This document shows positions 5,339 through 6,030 of a DNA stretch of 6,030 nucleotides, piece by piece (position 1 is the stretch's first letter; each line of letters begins with the position of its first letter). Origin of the DNA: Bacteroidota bacterium. GTDB lineage: Bacteria; Bacteroidota; Rhodothermia; Balneolales; Balneolaceae. Both the position numbers and the translations under genes were made by a program. A model generated the notes under the pieces. The model had not been told where the DNA came from, did no database searches, and saw only the letters and a program-made list of their open reading frames with translations. The stretch spans positions 1-6,030 of the forward strand of contig JAGXIS010000162.1 of the NCBI GenBank assembly GCA_024635465.1, read 5' to 3'.

Positions 5339-6030
5339 CTATCCTACCCCAAAGAGCTCCAATCTTTCTTTGAAATAGGGTTCAAATACAGATCGAAGGG
5401 TTTTGTACTTCGGATCTGATAGAGAGGGATCGTTTTGGATCAATTCCCAGGAATCATTTTTGGCCTGTTCCAGAATGAGTCTGTCTTCCACGATATCTGC
5501 AAACCTGAACTCGGGAAGTCCGCTCTGTTTTGTGCCTAAGAAATCACCGGGACCCCTTAATTTCAGATCGGCTTCAGCAATTTTGAAACCGTCGGTGGTC
5601 TCCACCAGTTTCTTTAATCTGAAAACCCCGGCTTTACTCAGTTGGGAGCCCGGCATTAGGATGCAATAACTCTGTTTGCTGCCCCTGCCGATTCTACCCC
5701 GCAGCTGATGAAGCTGAGAAAGACCAAATCTCTCTGCATGTTCGATGACCATAATAGATGCATTCGGAACATCGACTCCAACCTCAATAACCGTCGTAGA
5801 CACCAGAATTTTAGACTTTCCTTCTGAAAATCGTTTCATGATCTGCTCTTTTTCCTCCGACTTCATTTTTCCGTGAAGAAGATCTATGTCAATAGATGGG
5901 AATTGCCTGCTTAATTTCTCAAATCCCATGGTCGCATCTTTTAAATCCATCGCTTCCGATTCTTCAATCAAGGGGAAAATAACATACACCTGATCTCCAC
6001 TATTTACACTTTTCTCAATAAACTGATAGA
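5339..6030 (-). CDS. recG: ATP-dependent DNA helicase RecG, C-terminal part (cut by window edge)
   Basis: RecG is a superfamily 2 double-stranded DNA translocase that remodels stalled replication forks and branched recombination intermediates. Only the last 229 residues lie in the window. The reading frame stays open to 6030, so the 5' end is missing through the window boundary and not through mutation. GTG at 5989 is an internal Val codon, since the 13 residues before it fit the family. Visible parts, counted from the window edge, are the start of the second RecA-like domain (YVIFPLIEES, 15-24), LHGKMKSEEKE (51-61), helicase motif V (STTVIEVGVDVPNAS, 77-91) and motif VI (QLHQLRGRIGRG, 105-116). 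The RecG-specific TRG region follows, TDGFKIAEADLKLRGPGDFLGTKQSG, at 145-170. TRG distinguishes RecG from other SF2 helicases such as Mfd less completely, but LRGPGDFLGTKQSG together with the C-terminal tail length fits RecG best. Stop codon TAG lies at 5339-5341. Confidence 0.95.
   Translation of the reverse strand, partial: YQFIEKSVNSGDQVYVIFPLIEESEAMDLKDATMGFEKLSRQFPSIDIDLLHGKMKSEEKEQIMKRFSEGKSKILVSTTVIEVGVDVPNASIMVIEHAERFGLSQLHQLRGRIGRGSKQSYCILMPGSQLSKAGVFRLKKLVETTDGFKIAEADLKLRGPGDFLGTKQSGLPEFRFADIVEDRLILEQAKNDSWELIQNDPSLSDPKYKTLRSVFEPYFKERLELFGVG

Noticed and set aside
5339..5989. A separate short helicase gene starting at GTG 5989
   Set aside because: The frame continues open to the window edge with RecG-like residues, so 5989 is an internal valine codon of a longer recG.

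Overview
The window is chromosomal, gene-dense DNA of roughly 40% GC. It holds six complete protein-coding genes on the + strand and the 3' end of a seventh on the - strand. The protein sequences, the general lack of Shine-Dalgarno sequences and the AT-rich short spacers suggest a member of the Bacteroidota/Balneolota group. This placement is an inference from style; no rRNA or other taxonomic marker is present. TGA and TAA are both used as stops, so the standard bacterial code applies.

Positions 102-3278 hold a complete dTDP-L-rhamnose operon in the order rfbA-rfbD-rfbC-rfbB (rmlA-D-C-B), with gaps of 0, 17 and 28 bp. RfbA activates glucose-1-phosphate to dTDP-glucose and RfbB dehydrates it to the 4-keto-6-deoxy sugar. 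RfbC then epimerises C3 and C5, and RfbD reduces the product to dTDP-L-rhamnose, the donor for rhamnose in surface polysaccharides and glycans. All four enzymes keep their recognisable active-site motifs. RfbA is the short form, without the C-terminal region that carries the allosteric site in enterobacterial and Pseudomonas RmlA.

Positions 3331-4794 encode a membrane-anchored M20-family metallopeptidase close to the PM20D1/CPS1 type. It follows the rfb genes by 52 bp and is the only gene here with a clear Shine-Dalgarno-like sequence. Positions 4859-5323 encode a small stand-alone EVE-domain protein (THYN1/COG2947 type). Converging on it, with only 15 bp between the stops, is the C-terminal part of RecG helicase on the - strand, cut off by the window edge.

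The first 101 bp hold no supportable gene. There are no RNA genes, mobile elements, CRISPR arrays or convincing terminators. I see no previously undescribed system. The points worth a second look are modest: the short RfbA, the in-frame single-stop junction between rfbA and rfbD, long homopolymer runs inside genes, an AT-rich stretch across rfbD/rfbC, and the EVE-recG tail-to-tail arrangement.
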